From Persicitalea sp038235275 (lineage in GTDB: Bacteria; Bacteroidota; Bacteroidia; Cytophagales; Spirosomataceae), in NCBI GenBank assembly GCA_038235275.1, contig JBBSUC010000014.1:1-64000 (forward strand): 64,000 bases of DNA, read 5' to 3'. The position numbers and the translations under genes are program-made. Shown piece by piece: positions 63,360 to 64,000 of this stretch (position 1 is its first letter; the number at the start of each line of letters is the position of its first letter). Under the pieces are notes generated by a model. That model searched no databases, had not been told where the DNA came from, and saw nothing but the letters and a program-made list of their open reading frames with translations.

Positions 63360-64000
63360 ATGTATATCAACCGGATTAGCCATTACCTGCCGAACGAGGT
63401 GGTAGATAATGAATATTTCACCAAACTAAATGACCTTTCCAGCGAGTGGATCGTGGATCGGACGGGTATCCGAGAGCGCCGCAAGGCGGGTGAAGGCGAA
63501 AACACCAATACGATGGCCATTGCGGCCGTAGAAGCGTTGCTGGAAAACATTCCTTACAGCAAGAACGAAATTGATCTGATCGTCGGGGCAACCTATACTC
63601 CCTACGACACCATCGTTACGCTGGCGCACGCCGTGCAACATCACCTGGAAATCCCCGACATTCCGGTCGTTTCGGTGTCGTCGGCCTGCTCGTCGTTGCT
63701 CAATGCTATCGAGTTGGTGGAGGGTTATTTTGCCATGAAAAAAGCCTCCCGTGCTCTGGTGGTCGTCTCGGATCACAACACGGCTTACAATAACGAAAAA
63801 GACACCATGTCGGGGCACCTGTGGGGGGATGGGGCTTCGGCGCTGCTAATCTCGAAAGAACGCCAAACGGATTCCGATCTCTTCATCCGCAAAATAATCA
63901 CGGGCGGAGCCGCTACCAGCGGTAAGGCCATAGAGGCCGTGGTGCTGCGCCCCAACGAGCGTGGCGTGGTGATGCCTTACGGTCGCGACGTGTTCCAGAA
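63360..64000 (+). CDS. 3-oxoacyl-ACP synthase III-like (truncated by the window)
   Basis: The first 213 codons of a KAS III-type enzyme: MYINRISHYLPNEVVDNEYF, WIVDRTGIRERRKAGEGEN, and VVSVSSACSSLLNAIELVEG with the active-site Cys. It condenses an acyl starter with malonyl-ACP. The His and Asn of the triad would lie beyond the end. Start ATG 63360. No stop is reached. The exact starter (acetyl or branched-chain) is not known. Confidence 0.9.
   Translation, partial: MYINRISHYLPNEVVDNEYFTKLNDLSSEWIVDRTGIRERRKAGEGENTNTMAIAAVEALLENIPYSKNEIDLIVGATYTPYDTIVTLAHAVQHHLEIPDIPVVSVSSACSSLLNAIELVEGYFAMKKASRALVVVSDHNTAYNNEKDTMSGHLWGDGASALLISKERQTDSDLFIRKIITGGAATSGKAIEAVVLRPNERGVVMPYGRDVFQ

Overview
The window reads as a chromosome segment of a Bacteroidota bacterium of the order Cytophagales, most likely Spirosomaceae. 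The signs are paralogous FtsX/MacB-like permeases without an ATPase, GH97, a DUF5606 protein, YceI, fused E1 alpha/beta 2-oxoacid dehydrogenase, a GreA-like factor of the Bacteroidota type, TAnnTTTG promoter boxes and the lack of Shine-Dalgarno sites. No rRNA, tRNA, complete insertion sequence or CRISPR array was seen. The placement is inferred from gene content only.

Layout. 1-8771: Maf nucleotide pyrophosphatase, an alpha-amylase with no recognisable start codon, a GreA-like factor, a HicBA toxin-antitoxin pair next to an AT-rich orphan zinc-finger gene, and metH divergent from an Lrp/AsnC regulator. 8857-13445: exported SGNH esterase, tandem PepSY-like lipoprotein, and an ECF sigma gene overlapping a gene for a cytoplasm-to-outer-membrane barrel protein. 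13452-17270: a cassette like sxtI/J/K (carbamoyltransferase, SGNH hydrolase, DUF5989, SxtJ). 17499-20399: large SdrD-B-type surface protein. 20628-30527: surface polysaccharide locus (FemAB-like GNAT, flippase, two methyltransferases, fucosyltransferase-like enzyme, UDP-GlcNAc epimerase, glycosyltransferase, UDP-sugar dehydrogenase) with a cytochrome P450 coupled to the dehydrogenase. 30710-32866: purH and a GNAT gene. 33004-36898: minus-strand run of ECF sigma, second trans-envelope barrel protein, Rieske protein, b561-like protein and YceI. 36899-41744: accessory island with a broken GNAT copy, orphan antitoxin-like gene, TumE-type toxin-antitoxin pair with two matching operators, and an LRR-Roco-TIR protein resembling eukaryotic immune receptors. 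41785-54538: GH97 and four FtsX-type permeases with a Uma2 gene between them. 54594-64000: oxidoreductase, DUF1573, E1 fusion, three genes like pglC/D/E, thioredoxin, EngB, DUF5606 and a truncated KAS III gene.

The most unusual signals lie between and across the genes. Many spacers hold short arrays of 8-bp (sometimes 7-bp) words in which part of each word is fixed and part varies; several arrays end in a shared core close to TTGCTTTCGCCAG followed by the matching inverted array. They sit against start codons repeatedly, including genes that lack ATG. A second layer of REP-like palindromes and a repeated TGTYCG-N4-CGRACA dyad precede permease genes. The two sigma/barrel modules carry homopolymers (G9 inside one barrel gene, A10 at the sigma/barrel junction of the other) whose slippage would switch or fuse the products. 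Joint function: surface glycan synthesis and decoration, envelope sensing, and an immunity-like island.
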